In this document: in pieces, positions 51,535 to 60,578 of the stretch
How the letters are laid out: every line of letters begins with the position of its first letter
Numbering within the stretch: position 1 is the first letter of the stretch
Assembly: GCA_934512105.1 (NCBI GenBank)
Contig: CAKSWQ010000001.1
Span: 62,001 to 126,000 of the forward strand
Length of the DNA stretch: 64,000 bases
DNA from: an uncultured Faecalibacterium sp.
Lineage (GTDB): Bacteria; Bacillota; Clostridia; Oscillospirales; Ruminococcaceae
Direction: 5' to 3'
Made by a program: the position numbers and the translations under genes
The notes under the pieces: model-generated
Databases searched by the model: none
What the model was told of the DNA's origin: nothing
What the model saw: the letters and a program-made list of their open reading frames with translations, nothing else

Positions 51535-51548
51535 ATTACTCGAGCTCG
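51535..51548. repeat. Left copy of 14-bp direct repeat flanking the HxlR-nitroreductase island
   Basis: ATTACTCGAGCTCG, identical to the sequence over the guaA stop codon at 53009-53022. I read the pair as att-like or target-duplication ends. Confidence 0.65.
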
Positions 51549-51736
51549 GTAGGTTTATTTCTTTACTAAGCAAATTTGTTTAGTAAGCCTATTCTTAGAT
51601 GTTCACTTTTCCATGAGATTGCCGTGGTAGATGTGGCTTGCTGATTTTTTAGTATCAAGATAGTATCACACAACCAGTGGGATCTCTGTGAGTATTATAA
51701 CGTATTTACGTTTAGGATGCAACTATCTTTTAAGGG
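51549..51736. other. AT-rich left end of the island
   Basis: A 24-base near-palindrome (TTACTAA...TTAGTAA around CAAATTTG, 51561-51584) and a tandem AGTATCA-AGAT-AGTATCA (51651-51668). There is no gene. These resemble recombination-site arms but no recombinase gene is present. Confidence 0.5.
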
Positions 51737-52066
51737 TCACATCTTACCTGCATCCGCCAGATAGTTTTCTCCCCATTTGCACATCGCATCCAGAATAGGA
51801 ATGATGCTTCTCCCAAAATCGCTGAGCGAATATTCTACCTTTGGCGGCACAACAGGATAAACTTTCCGAATAATCAAGTTATCGTTTTCAAGTTCTCGAA
51901 GCTGCTGCGTCAGCATTTTAGGGGTAGCCTTGGGAATCAGTTTTCCTATCTCATTAAAGCGCAAGGTATTATCGATTAAATGCCACAGAATAAGTGCCTT
52001 ATATTTTCCACCAATCAAATCGAGGGTTGCTTCAACTGGGCAGCTAAAGGTACTTGGACATTTCAT
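51737..52066 (-). CDS. HxlR-family transcriptional regulator
   Basis: A 109-aa winged-helix regulator: C3 and C9 near the start (MKCPSTFSCPVEATLDLIGGKYK), LRFNEIGKLIPKATPKMLTQQLREL helices, and the wing YPVVPPKVEYSLSDFG. HxlR proteins sense redox or reactive carbonyls through Cys near the N-terminus. It diverges from the nitroreductase gene, its likely target. GC is lower than in neighbours. GAGGAAG precedes ATG 52066. Confidence 0.88.
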   Translation of the reverse strand: MKCPSTFSCPVEATLDLIGGKYKALILWHLIDNTLRFNEIGKLIPKATPKMLTQQLRELENDNLIIRKVYPVVPPKVEYSLSDFGRSIIPILDAMCKWGENYLADAGKM

Positions 52067-52120
52067 TTTTCTCTTCCTCACACTATCTTTTTGGGTACTA
52101 CATGACAAAAAAGTGCGTTC

Positions 52121-52148
52121 TTGCTTTTTTGAAAACGACTGATAAAAT
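52121..52148 (+). promoter_or_regulatory. Promoter of the nitroreductase gene (TTGCTT-16-TAAAAT)
   Basis: -35 at 52121-52126, extended -10 (TGA before it) at 52143-52148, spacer 16. The divergent HxlR promoter (TTGTCA-17-TAGTGT, about 52086-52114) overlaps upstream. Confidence 0.6.
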
Positions 52149-52217
52149 CATAGCATAGGCCGATTGAATTATCAAGACCCTACATAAACTTACATTTCCA
52201 GAAAGGACTATCACATT

Positions 52218-52745
52218 ATGAACTTTTTGACACTTGCAAAGAAACGGTATAGTGTACGCGCTTACACAAAGCAGAAGGTTGAGAAGGAAAAGCTGGATGC
52301 CATCTTGGAAGCCGCCCATGTTGCGCCCACGGGTGGTAATTGCCAACCGCAGCACCTGATCGTGGTGCAGAGCGATGAGGGCCTTCGTAAAATTGGAAAG
52401 GCCACAAATATCTATGGTGCTCCATTGGCAATTATTGTTTGCAGTGATACAAGCAAGGTCTGGACACGTCCCTTTGACGGCAAAAAACTGACCGATATTG
52501 ATGCAAGCATCATTACCGACCACATGATGATGGAAGCCACCTACTTAGGTTTGGGAAGCGTATGGGTATGCTATTTTAAGCCAGACATCTTGAAAGCCGA
52601 ATTCAGGCTTCCCGCCAACCTTGAACCCGTCAACATCCTTGTTCTTGGCTACGCTGATACTTCTCGTGAAAAGGCTCTGCCCGCAGATCGCCATGCAAAA
52701 ATGAGAAACCCTCTTTCTGCCATGGTATCTTTCGAGGAGCTTTAA
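52218..52745 (+). CDS. Nitroreductase family protein
   Basis: A 175-aa FMN-dependent oxidoreductase: KKRYSVRAYT (FMN phosphate contact), PTGGNCQPQHLIVV, and GLGSVWVCYF near the second FMN contact. Substrate not defined (quinones, nitro or other). GC near 45% and AT-ending codons contrast with the 57-60% around it, suggesting acquisition with the hxlR gene. Confidence 0.88.
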   Translation: MNFLTLAKKRYSVRAYTKQKVEKEKLDAILEAAHVAPTGGNCQPQHLIVVQSDEGLRKIGKATNIYGAPLAIIVCSDTSKVWTRPFDGKKLTDIDASIITDHMMMEATYLGLGSVWVCYFKPDILKAEFRLPANLEPVNILVLGYADTSREKALPADRHAKMRNPLSAMVSFEEL

Positions 52746-52794
52746 CTTAAAATTATATCTTTATAACATTCTATTTTCTCTGGCACGTCCAACC

Positions 52795-52920
52795 ATTAAG
52801 TTTTTCTTAATAGTTCCCACTGCCAAACTCGAACCATCCGAAAATCCCGGATAGTTGCCCGATTACCTGAGCTATTAAGCAATACTTAACAACTGCCTTG
52901 AACTCTTCGGAATTTCCGAA
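52795..52920. repeat. Cluster of four short hairpins
   Basis: Four inverted repeats in a row after the nitroreductase: ATTAAG-N5-CTTAAT (52795), ATCCG-N7-CGGAT (52836), TTAAG-N5-CTTAA (52875) and TTCGGA-N3-TCCGAA (52906). Their starts are 41, 39 and 31 bases apart; three are followed by (A)GTT(G/C)CC. The arms are not the same sequence, so it is not a CRISPR. The last hairpin ends 21 bases before the terminator at the guaA side. Confidence 0.5.
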
Positions 52921-52941
52921 TGGTTGCCCCCTATAGATACA

Positions 52942-52987
52942 GGAACCCCCCGCCAGCTCACACTGACGAGGGGTTCCATGCGTTTTT
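52942..52987. terminator. Terminator between the nitroreductase and guaA
   Basis: GGAACCCC/GGGGTTCC with a 20-base loop that folds further. A T5 run follows on the plus strand, ending the nitroreductase transcript; on the minus strand it may also help end guaA. Confidence 0.65.
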
Positions 52988-53008
52988 GATCAAATGCAGT
53001 TGGTGAAA

Positions 53009-53022
53009 ATTACTCGAGCTCG
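53009..53022. repeat. Right copy of the 14-bp direct repeat, across the guaA stop
   Basis: ATTACTCGAGCTCG; read on the minus strand it codes the last residues (ELE) and the TAA of guaA. The 3' end of guaA is a known insertion target for mobile elements in several Firmicutes. Confidence 0.65.
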
Positions 53023-54560
53023 ATGGTTGCAGGCGGTTTACCGGTGCAATCGTAGAACACGCGGTTGACGTGCTTGACCTCGTTGACGATGCGGCTGGTG
53101 ACAGTGCCCAGAACATCCCACGGCATATCGTAGCTTTCTGCGGTCATGAAGTCGGTGGTGGTCACGGCGCGCAGCGCAACGGCGTAGTCGTAGGTGCGCT
53201 CGTCACCCATGACGCCAACGCTGTGCATATTGGTCAGCGCAGCGTAGTACTGGCTGATCTCCTTATCCAGACCGGCCTTGGCGATCTCTTCGCGCCAGAT
53301 GGCGTCAGCGTCCTGCACGATGGTGACCTTCTCGGGGGTCACCTCGCCGATGATGCGGATGCCCAGACCGGGGCCGGGGAACGGCTGACGGCTGACCAGA
53401 TACTCGGGCAGACCCAGCTCGCGGCCGGCCTGACGGACTTCGTCCTTGAACAGGTTGCGCAGAGGCTCCACCAGCTCCTTGAAGTCCACGGTATCGGGCA
53501 GACCGCCCACGTTGTGGTGGCTCTTGATGACAGTGGACTCGCCGCCCAGACCGCTCTCCACCACGTCGGGGTAGATGGTGCCCTGTGCAAGGAAGTCCAC
53601 CTTACCGATCTTCTTGGCCTCTTCCTCGAACACGCGGATGAATTCCTCACCGATGATCTTGCGCTTGCGCTCCGGCTCGGTGACGCCCTTCAGCTTGCTG
53701 AAGTAGCGATCGCGGGCATCCACACAGATGAAGTTGATGTCAAAGCCGTTGGCATTGCCCGGGCCAAAGACAGAGCAGACCTCTTCCTTTTCGTTTTTGC
53801 GCAGCAGGCCGTGATCCACGAACACGCAGGTCAGCTGCTTGCCGATGGCTTTGGCCAGCATAGCGGCCAGCACGGAGGAATCCACGCCGCCGGACAGGGC
53901 GCACAGCACCTTGCCCTCGCCGATGCGCTCCCGTAGAGCCTTGACGTTATTCTCTACAAAGGAATCCATCTTCCAGTCGCCGGAGCAGCCGCAGACGTTG
54001 TACACGAAGTTGCGCAGCATCTTCTTGCCCTCGGCGGTGTGCAGCACCTCCGGGTGGAACTGTACGGCGTACAGACCCTTTTCGGCATTTTCAACGGCTG
54101 CCACAGGGCAGTTTGCGGTGTGAGCAGTGATCTCAAAGCCGGGAGCTGCCTGCTCGATGTAGTCGTTGTGGCTCATCCAGCAGATGGTAGAGGGCTGCAC
54201 ATCGGTGAACAGCTTGCTCTCGGTGTTCACGAACACCTCAGTCTTGCCGTACTCACGCTCGGGAGCGCGGCAGACATGACCGCCCAGCAGGTGCATCATC
54301 AGCTGGCTGCCGTAGCAGATGCCCAGCACAGGCACACCCCAGCTGAAGATCTCAGGGTCGATGGTGGGAGAATCCTCCAGATAAACGCTGTTGGGGCCGC
54401 CGGTGAAGATAATGCCCTTGGGATTCTTGGCCTTGATGACCGAAAGATCGGTTTTATAGGAATAGATCTCGCAGTAGACATTATTTTCTCGGACGCGGCG
54501 GGCAATCAGCTGATTGTACTGTCCGCCAAAGTCCAGCACGATGACAGTTTCATGCTGCAT
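53010..54560 (-). CDS. guaA: GMP synthase (glutamine-hydrolysing)
   Basis: Converts XMP to GMP (516 aa). Glutamine amidotransferase domain (GICYGSQL with the catalytic Cys, QFHPEV), ATP-pyrophosphatase domain ([11 protein letters not shown] at about 235) and C-terminal dimerisation domain ending PPATIELE. The start at 54560 ([14 protein letters not shown]) has GGAGG eight bases upstream. A TATACT -10 lies near 54605 without a clear -35. Its stop overlaps the direct repeat of the island. Confidence 0.96.
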   Translation of the reverse strand: MQHETVIVLDFGGQYNQLIARRVRENNVYCEIYSYKTDLSVIKAKNPKGIIFTGGPNSVYLEDSPTIDPEIFSWGVPVLGICYGSQLMMHLLGGHVCRAPEREYGKTEVFVNTESKLFTDVQPSTICWMSHNDYIEQAAPGFEITAHTANCPVAAVENAEKGLYAVQFHPEVLHTAEGKKMLRNFVYNVCGCSGDWKMDSFVENNVKALRERIGEGKVLCALSGGVDSSVLAAMLAKAIGKQLTCVFVDHGLLRKNEKEEVCSVFGPGNANGFDINFICVDARDRYFSKLKGVTEPERKRKIIGEEFIRVFEEEAKKIGKVDFLAQGTIYPDVVESGLGGESTVIKSHHNVGGLPDTVDFKELVEPLRNLFKDEVRQAGRELGLPEYLVSRQPFPGPGLGIRIIGEVTPEKVTIVQDADAIWREEIAKAGLDKEISQYYAALTNMHSVGVMGDERTYDYAVALRAVTTTDFMTAESYDMPWDVLGTVTSRIVNEVKHVNRVFYDCTGKPPATIELE

Positions 54561-54653
54561 GATGTTTTCCTCCATTTTTAAGTGAGTTTCTACAGATAAT
54601 TTTAGTATAGCACATCTCACAACAAAAAGCGACAGTTTTTGTGAAGTTTTCTG

Positions 54654-55289
54654 TCATTTCATTCTGCGGATCGGGTGCCGCAGCACGGTTTTCAGCTTCT
54701 CCGGTGCGGTGCGGCGCGGGTCGCCCAGATAGATCTCGTGATGGAAGCGCGTGTCTGAAAAATCCAGGCAATATCCCTGCTCCGCAGCAAACGCATCCAG
54801 CTGCCGCAGGGTCTCCGGCTCGGTGTCATAGGAGCCGATGTGCATACATTGCACGCACAGGCCTTCATCGTAGGTGAAAAATTCCACCTTAGAAAAGTCT
54901 TTTTTCTTTTTGGCTGTGGCCTCCTGCACTGCCCAGTCGAATTCTGCACGAGTGACAAATTCCGGCAGACGGATCATGGAGGTCCAGATAAAAGTTTCCT
55001 TGTTGGAAAAATCCACGCCCTCTGCCCCGGGCTGATGCCACAGGCCTTCCAGCGGCGGAACGACATATTCAAAATAACCGTCCATCTTATGGCTGCTCTT
55101 GTAGCTCATTTTAATGGTGAATGCAATGCCGTACAGCAGCTCCAGCGCTGCCTTGTATTCCCCTGCCGGGTCGTTGGGGTCACCCTTGCCCTGTACCGCC
55201 GCAAAATTCATCGCAGGGATGGTAATGATCTGCGGTTTCTTCGGCGGGAGATAGAATTCTTTGTATTCTTTCTTATAGTCAAATGGCAT
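54654..55289 (-). CDS. GyrI-like domain protein
   Basis: A 211-aa one-domain GyrI-like (SHOCT/effector-fold) protein with MPFDYKKEYKEFYLPPKKPQ at the start, and a C-terminal part with HHEIYLGDPRRTAPEKLKTVLRHP, typical of the YdhN/COG4832 set. These bind small hydrophobic molecules and lack a DNA domain. GAAGGATG precedes ATG 55289. Its start overlaps the YjbR gene by 11 bases, so both are made together. Confidence 0.78.
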   Translation of the reverse strand: MPFDYKKEYKEFYLPPKKPQIITIPAMNFAAVQGKGDPNDPAGEYKAALELLYGIAFTIKMSYKSSHKMDGYFEYVVPPLEGLWHQPGAEGVDFSNKETFIWTSMIRLPEFVTRAEFDWAVQEATAKKKKDFSKVEFFTYDEGLCVQCMHIGSYDTEPETLRQLDAFAAEQGYCLDFSDTRFHHEIYLGDPRRTAPEKLKTVLRHPIRRMK

Positions 55290-55662
55290 CCTTCTTTTCT
55301 CCTTCCAGCAGCGCACGCTGTTTCTTTTTGCTGAAGCTGCCCAGCACGAGCCGGTAAGATTTTTCCAGCATCTCCCGCAGCAGTGCATCCGGCACATTTC
55401 CATCTGCTTTTACAGAGTTCCAATGCACCTTATTCATATAGTAGCCCGGAATGATATCCTCATACTGTCGGCGCAGAAAATCGCCCTCAGCGGGGTCCAG
55501 TTTGCAGGTAATATACACCGGCTTTCCTGTGGCGTCATCCAGACAGACGGCTGCAAACATTTTGCCGCCGATGTGGTATCTTATCCAGTTCCACTCTGCC
55601 TGTAAGTCTTTGGTAACGCTGGGCTTTTGTAAAAGCTCCGTATCGATCCAGCTGTATTTCAT
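55279..55662 (-). CDS. MmcQ/YjbR family DNA-binding-fold protein
   Basis: A 127-aa protein of the MmcQ/YjbR family: KYSWIDTELLQKPSVTKDLQ-EWNWIRYHIGGKMFA start, KLDP-EG and IIPGYYMNKVHWNSV core, ending with LVLGSFSKKKQ. The fold binds DNA in a few studied cases; otherwise unknown. It has its own promoter. Confidence 0.82.
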   Translation of the reverse strand: MKYSWIDTELLQKPSVTKDLQAEWNWIRYHIGGKMFAAVCLDDATGKPVYITCKLDPAEGDFLRRQYEDIIPGYYMNKVHWNSVKADGNVPDALLREMLEKSYRLVLGSFSKKKQRALLEGEKKDAI

Positions 55663-55683
55663 GGCAGCACCTCCGTTTTTCTC

Positions 55684-55712
55684 AGTATAACTGATTTGGA
55701 GGCATTTGTAAA
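55684..55712 (-). promoter_or_regulatory. Promoter of yjbR-gyrI (TTTACA-17-TATACT)
   Basis: Minus-strand -35 at 55707-55712, -10 at 55684-55689, spacer 17. Confidence 0.75.
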
Positions 55713-55763
55713 CAAAAAGTTGTTAATTTTGTTTTGTAAAACGTCTGGCCTAAAAAACGGCAG

Positions 55764-55802
55764 CAAAAAAGCCATCCGCTCAGAAAATCCGAACGGATGG
55801 CT
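55764..55802 (-). terminator. Terminator of pfkA
   Basis: AGCCATCCG/CGGATGGCT with a 15-base loop and T7 on the minus strand, 19 bases after the stop. Confidence 0.88.
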
Positions 55803-55821
55803 CTTACGTTTGATGTTATGA

Positions 55822-56796
55822 TCAGATGGAAATGGTGTTGCACACATCCACCAGCACGGGGTCAAGGCTCTTGGTCATCTCCAAAGCTTCGTCCACGGGG
55901 TAGTCCACCAGCTTCTCGCCCTTCATGCCGACAATGCGGTTATACTTGCCCTGCTCCAGCAGGCAGACAGCCTGATAGCCCATGGCAGAAGCATTCACGC
56001 GGTCACGCAGGGTGGGAGAACCGCCGCGCTGCACATGACCCAGAATGGTTGCGCGGGAATCGATACCGGTGCGTGCCTGGATCTCGTTGGCGATCTCCTG
56101 TGCATGACCCACGCCCTCGGCCACGATGATGATAAAGTGACGCTTGCCGGTCTTCTGGGTCTCGGCGATCTTATCCAGAATGTCGCGCTGCATATCAAAT
56201 TCCTTCTCGGGCAGCAGCACAGCCATAGCGCCGGAGGCGATGGCCACGTTCAGAGCGATGTAACCGGCGTTGCGGCCCATGACCTCTACCACACTGCAGC
56301 GGTCGTGGCTCTGGGTGGTGTCGCGCAGCTTGTCGATCATTTCCAGCGCGGTATTCATGGCGGTATCATAGCCGATGGTGTAATCGGTGCAGGCGATATC
56401 GTTATCAATGGTGCCGGGCAGACCGATCATGGGGATGCCGCGGTGTGCCAGTGCGCGGGCACCGCGGTAGGAGCCATCGCCGCCGATAACGACCAGCGCA
56501 TCAATGCCCAGCTCGCGGCACTTTTCAGCGCCCTTATCCTGACCTTCCTTGGTCTTGAACTCCAGGCAGCGTGCCGTATACAGAATGGTGCCGCCGGCAG
56601 AGATGATGTTAGAAACGCTGCGCAGGTTCATTTCAAAGCACTCGCCGTTCAGCAGGCCGTTGTAGCCGCGCTGAATGCCGATCATACGGAAGCCCTTGTG
56701 CAGGCCGGTGCGTACCACAGCGCGCACAGCAGCGTTCATGCCGGGAGCATCACCACCGCTTGTAAGCACGCCAATCGTTTTGATTTGCTTTTCCAT
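55822..56796 (-). CDS. pfkA: ATP-dependent 6-phosphofructokinase
   Basis: Glycolytic kinase (324 aa). TSGGDAPGMNAAVRAVV for ATP binding, GGDGSYRGA, catalytic PGTIDNDI and fructose-6-phosphate site MGRNAGYIAL and EGVGHAQEI. Gly at the residue after GGDG is normal for ATP use. ATG 56796 has GGAGGG upstream. Own promoter. Confidence 0.96.
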   Translation of the reverse strand: MEKQIKTIGVLTSGGDAPGMNAAVRAVVRTGLHKGFRMIGIQRGYNGLLNGECFEMNLRSVSNIISAGGTILYTARCLEFKTKEGQDKGAEKCRELGIDALVVIGGDGSYRGARALAHRGIPMIGLPGTIDNDIACTDYTIGYDTAMNTALEMIDKLRDTTQSHDRCSVVEVMGRNAGYIALNVAIASGAMAVLLPEKEFDMQRDILDKIAETQKTGKRHFIIIVAEGVGHAQEIANEIQARTGIDSRATILGHVQRGGSPTLRDRVNASAMGYQAVCLLEQGKYNRIVGMKGEKLVDYPVDEALEMTKSLDPVLVDVCNTISI

Positions 56797-56909
56797 ACGA
56801 GAGATTCCCTCCAATTTACAGTTCAGTTCTTCATTTACCCTTTTGCCTGTAATCTCTTCTTCCCGAAACAGGCTGGTTGCTTTGCAACAGCTTTGGTTCG
56901 CCTTTAATG

Positions 56910-56939
56910 ATTATAGCACACCATCCAGACAAATTTCAA
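56910..56939 (-). promoter_or_regulatory. Promoter of pfkA (TTGAAA-18-TATAAT)
   Basis: Minus-strand -35 at 56934-56939, -10 at 56910-56915, spacer 18. Confidence 0.75.
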
Positions 56940-57068
56940 TAGGGTTTTGAGACTTTATACAATTCCATACAACATAAAATGGTATCGATACATCGTATTA
57001 TTTTTGCAATTCATGCCGCTCAAAAAAATTAAAATCACCTCATGCGGTGCCATTCGTGCACAAATATG

Positions 57069-60000
57069 TCATTTTGTTGCAACATTCTCTGCACCCACCA
57101 GCCGCTCCAGCTCTTTGAAGAAAAGCGGATGCCCGGAGGTGTACAGTCGGCGCGGTGCAGCCAGCTTCTGCCTGGTGTCCTCCAGATACAGGATCACCGG
57201 GATATCGCCGTCAAAGATCTCCAGCAGGTTCACCACTTTATCGTACTGGGGGCAGCTGCGGGACGGCAGACGGATGAACACCCGCCGGGCAGCTGTTTTG
57301 ACAGGGTCCGGGCGGCCTTTATCCAAGCGGGTCGGGTCGTAGCTGTCAATGGGCAGAATGCTGTCTGCCAGCAGCTTGGAGGCTTCATCCTCCCGCACGG
57401 AAAGCCGGCCGTCGATGACCACAACAGCGTTTTCCTGAATGGCATCCCGGAACCGGTCCAGCACCTTGGGGAACACGATCACCTCCATGGTGCCGGTCAG
57501 ATCCTCCACGCTGGTAAAGGCCATCATGCTGTTGGATTTGGTCGTCATCATGCGGTTTTTGACCACCGCACACACAATGCGCACCTTCTCACCGTCCTGC
57601 ACATGGGCATCCTCGCCGGTGAGGTCTTTGATGGTATGGGAGCCGATGCGGGCAGATTTTTCCCGGTAAGCGTCCAGCGGGTGGCCGGACAGGTACAGAC
57701 CGCTGACCTCTTTTTCCTGCTGCAGCAGCTCGGCTGGGGTGTACTCTGCCAAAGGACGAATTTCGTAGACGTCCGCTTGCGGGCTTTCCTGCACTTCTCC
57801 GCTCATGACGGAGAACAGATCCAGCTGCCCCTCCAGATTGCGGCGGGAGTCCGTCTCGATGCTCTTGAGGATGCCCTCTACCGCCTCCACCATGCTGTGG
57901 CGGTTTGAGCCGAAGCAGTCAAAGGCACCGGCCTTAATCAGACTTTCCACCGAGCGGCGGTTCAGCTCGCTGCCATGCATCCGCTTGCAGAAATCGTAAA
58001 GGCTGGTGTAGGGCTTTTCCCTGCGCTCAGTAACTGCATTCTCAATAAGGTTGCGGCCTACGTTTTTCACCGCGTTCAGGCCAAAACGGATCTGGCCGTT
58101 ATCATCAGCAGTAAAGCCGCCGTTGGAGATGTTCACATCCGGCGGCAGCACCTTGATGCCAAGGCGGGCACACTCGCCGGAATACTCAATGACCTTATCC
58201 GTGTTGTCCAGCACACTGGTGAGCAATGCTGCCATGAACTGGCTGGGGTAATGGCACTTGAGATAAGCGGTCTGGAAAGCCACATAGGCGTAGCAGGCCG
58301 CATGGCTCTTGTTGAAGGCGTAGGACGCAAAGCTGGACATCTCATCGTAGATCTGGTTTGCCACCTGCTCCGGGATGCCGTTGGCAACGCAGCCCGGGCA
58401 TTCGTGGCCGGGCTCAGTGCAGCCATGCACAAAGTGCTCCCGTTCTGCCTCCATGACGGCGTGCTTCTTTTTGCTCATGGCGCGGCGGACGTTATCTGCC
58501 TGCCCGAAGGAGAAGCCCGCCAGCTCCCGAAAGATCTGCATGACCTGCTCCTGATAGACAATGCAGCCGTTGGTCACATCCAGAATGTGCGCCAGCTGCG
58601 GGGTCTTATAGCTGATCTTATCCGGCTCGTGCCGGTTGCGCAGATAGGTGGGAATGGAGTCCATGGGGCCCGGGCGGTACAGGCTGATCAGAGCGATGAC
58701 ATCCTCAAGGTTCTGGGGCTGCAAGCCCACAAGCACCTGCTTCATGCCGGAAGATTCCAGCTGGAACACGCCCTCGGTATCGCCCTGACCCAGCATTTTA
58801 TAGGTATCCGGGTCGTCATAATCCAGCTTTCGGATGGAGAACTCCGGGTGCTGCTTTTGCACCGCAACCTCTGCGTCCCGGATGACGGTCAGGGTGCGCA
58901 GACCCAGAAAGTCCATCTTCAAAAGACCCAGTTCTTCGATCTCGGTCATGTTGAACTGGGTCACCGGCAGGCCGTCGTTGGTGGCAAGCGGCAGATAATA
59001 ATCGGTCGGCTCCGGCGTGATGACCACGCCCGCCGCGTGGGTGGAGGCGTGCCGGGGCATACCCTCCACCTTCAGGGCGGTATCGATGAGCTCGGTCACC
59101 TGCGGGTCGGTATCGTAGAGCTTTTTCAGTTCGCTGGAAACCTCCAACGCCCGCTTGAGGGTCATCTTCAGTTCCATGGGCACAAGCTTCGCCACCACAT
59201 CCACCTGCTGGTACGGGATGCCCATCACACGACCCACGTCCCGGATGGCGTTGCGGGCGGCCATGGTGCCAAAGGTGACGATCTGCGCCACATGGTCCGC
59301 ACCGTATTTGCGGTTTACATAGTCGATGACCTCCTGCCGGCGCTCGTAGCAGAAGTCTACATCGAAATCCGGCATACTGACGCGCTCGGGATTCAAAAAG
59401 CGCTCGAAGATCAGGTTATAGCGGATGGGGTCGATATCCGTGATGCCCACGCAGTAGGCAGCAATACTGCCTGCGCCGGAGCCGCGTCCCGGCCCCACCG
59501 GGATGCCCTGACTTTTTGCAAAGTTGATGTAGTCCCACACGATGAGGTAGTAGTTGGTATACCCCATGGTCTTGACCACACCGATCTCGTATTTCAGGCG
59601 GTCGATGTTGGCCTGCGGCACGTCCGGGCCGTAGCGGCGTTCCAAGCCGTCCCAGCAGAGTTTTTCAAAGTAGGCCTGATTGTCCATGCCGTCCGGGGCT
59701 TTGTAGTAAGGGATCTTGGTATGGCCGAACTCAAAGTCAAAATTGCACTGCTCTGCGATCTTTGCCGTATTGGCGCAGGCCTCCGGTACCATGGAGAACA
59801 GTTCGTACATCTCGTCTGTGGTCTTGACGTAGAATTCATCGGTCTGGAACTCCATGCGGTCGGCATCCTGAATGGTCTTGCCGGTCTGGATGCACAGCAG
59901 GATGCTCTGCATCTTGGCGTCCTCTTTGCGCAGATAATGGGCGTCGTTGGTAGCTGCCATGGGAATGCCCGTCTCCCGGGAAAGCTTGATAAGTTGCGGC

Positions 60001-60578
60001 AGAACGGTGGTATCCTCTTTCAGGCCGTGATCCTGCAATTCGATGTAGTAATTCTCCGCACCGAACAGGTCCCGGTACCACAGCGCAGTCGCCTTTGCGC
60101 GCTCGTAGTCCCCTGCCAGAATGGCCTGCGGGATCTCGCCCGCCAGACAGGCCGAAAGACAGATAAGCCCCTCGTGGTATTGCTCCAAAAGCTGCTTATC
60201 CACGCGGGGCTTGGAGTAAAAGCCCTCCACAAAACCGGCCGAGACCATCTTGATCAGGTTCTTATAACCGGTCTCGTTTTTGCACAGTAAGATCAGGTGG
60301 TTGTTGCCGTCGATCTTATTTACCTTATCAAAGCGGGTACGGGTGGCAACATACACCTCGCAGCCGATAATGGGCTTGATGCCCGCCTTTTTGGCTGCTT
60401 TATAAAACTGCACACAGCCGTACATCACGCCGTGGTCGGTGCAGGCAATGGCGGTCTGTCCGCACTCCTTCACCCGCTCCATCAGCTGGTCGATGCGGCA
60501 GGCGCCATCCAGAAGGCTGTATTCCGTATGGATATGCAAATGGGCAAAGGGACGGGTATTTGCGGTAGGTTCACTCAT
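57069..60578 (-). CDS. dnaE: DNA polymerase III alpha subunit DnaE
   Basis: C-family polymerase (1169 aa). PHP domain (HLHIHTEYSLLDG), catalytic aspartates in PDFDVDFCYERR (about 395-406), the FDIVTFGT/AARN fingers, the HhH region and an OB domain (VKNRMMTTKSNSMMAFTSVEDLTG) near 1000. Its ATG overlaps the whiA stop by 4 bases. No PolC is in this window. The last 20 residues end shortly after an HxGHP-like loop (LYTSGHPLFFKEL). Confidence 0.95.
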   Translation of the reverse strand: MSEPTANTRPFAHLHIHTEYSLLDGACRIDQLMERVKECGQTAIACTDHGVMYGCVQFYKAAKKAGIKPIIGCEVYVATRTRFDKVNKIDGNNHLILLCKNETGYKNLIKMVSAGFVEGFYSKPRVDKQLLEQYHEGLICLSACLAGEIPQAILAGDYERAKATALWYRDLFGAENYYIELQDHGLKEDTTVLPQLIKLSRETGIPMAATNDAHYLRKEDAKMQSILLCIQTGKTIQDADRMEFQTDEFYVKTTDEMYELFSMVPEACANTAKIAEQCNFDFEFGHTKIPYYKAPDGMDNQAYFEKLCWDGLERRYGPDVPQANIDRLKYEIGVVKTMGYTNYYLIVWDYINFAKSQGIPVGPGRGSGAGSIAAYCVGITDIDPIRYNLIFERFLNPERVSMPDFDVDFCYERRQEVIDYVNRKYGADHVAQIVTFGTMAARNAIRDVGRVMGIPYQQVDVVAKLVPMELKMTLKRALEVSSELKKLYDTDPQVTELIDTALKVEGMPRHASTHAAGVVITPEPTDYYLPLATNDGLPVTQFNMTEIEELGLLKMDFLGLRTLTVIRDAEVAVQKQHPEFSIRKLDYDDPDTYKMLGQGDTEGVFQLESSGMKQVLVGLQPQNLEDVIALISLYRPGPMDSIPTYLRNRHEPDKISYKTPQLAHILDVTNGCIVYQEQVMQIFRELAGFSFGQADNVRRAMSKKKHAVMEAEREHFVHGCTEPGHECPGCVANGIPEQVANQIYDEMSSFASYAFNKSHAACYAYVAFQTAYLKCHYPSQFMAALLTSVLDNTDKVIEYSGECARLGIKVLPPDVNISNGGFTADDNGQIRFGLNAVKNVGRNLIENAVTERREKPYTSLYDFCKRMHGSELNRRSVESLIKAGAFDCFGSNRHSMVEAVEGILKSIETDSRRNLEGQLDLFSVMSGEVQESPQADVYEIRPLAEYTPAELLQQEKEVSGLYLSGHPLDAYREKSARIGSHTIKDLTGEDAHVQDGEKVRIVCAVVKNRMMTTKSNSMMAFTSVEDLTGTMEVIVFPKVLDRFRDAIQENAVVVIDGRLSVREDEASKLLADSILPIDSYDPTRLDKGRPDPVKTAARRVFIRLPSRSCPQYDKVVNLLEIFDGDIPVILYLEDTRQKLAAPRRLYTSGHPLFFKELERLVGAENVATK

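Noticed and set aside
52795..52920. CRISPR array
   Set aside because: The hairpin units differ in sequence, there is no constant repeat, and no cas genes are near.
53010..54660. Guanine riboswitch before guaA
   Set aside because: The leader between the TATACT near 54605 and the start is too short and lacks the riboswitch core.
57975..60290. Plus-strand open frame of 771 codons opposite dnaE
   Set aside because: Shadow frame; the C-family polymerase motifs are in the minus strand.
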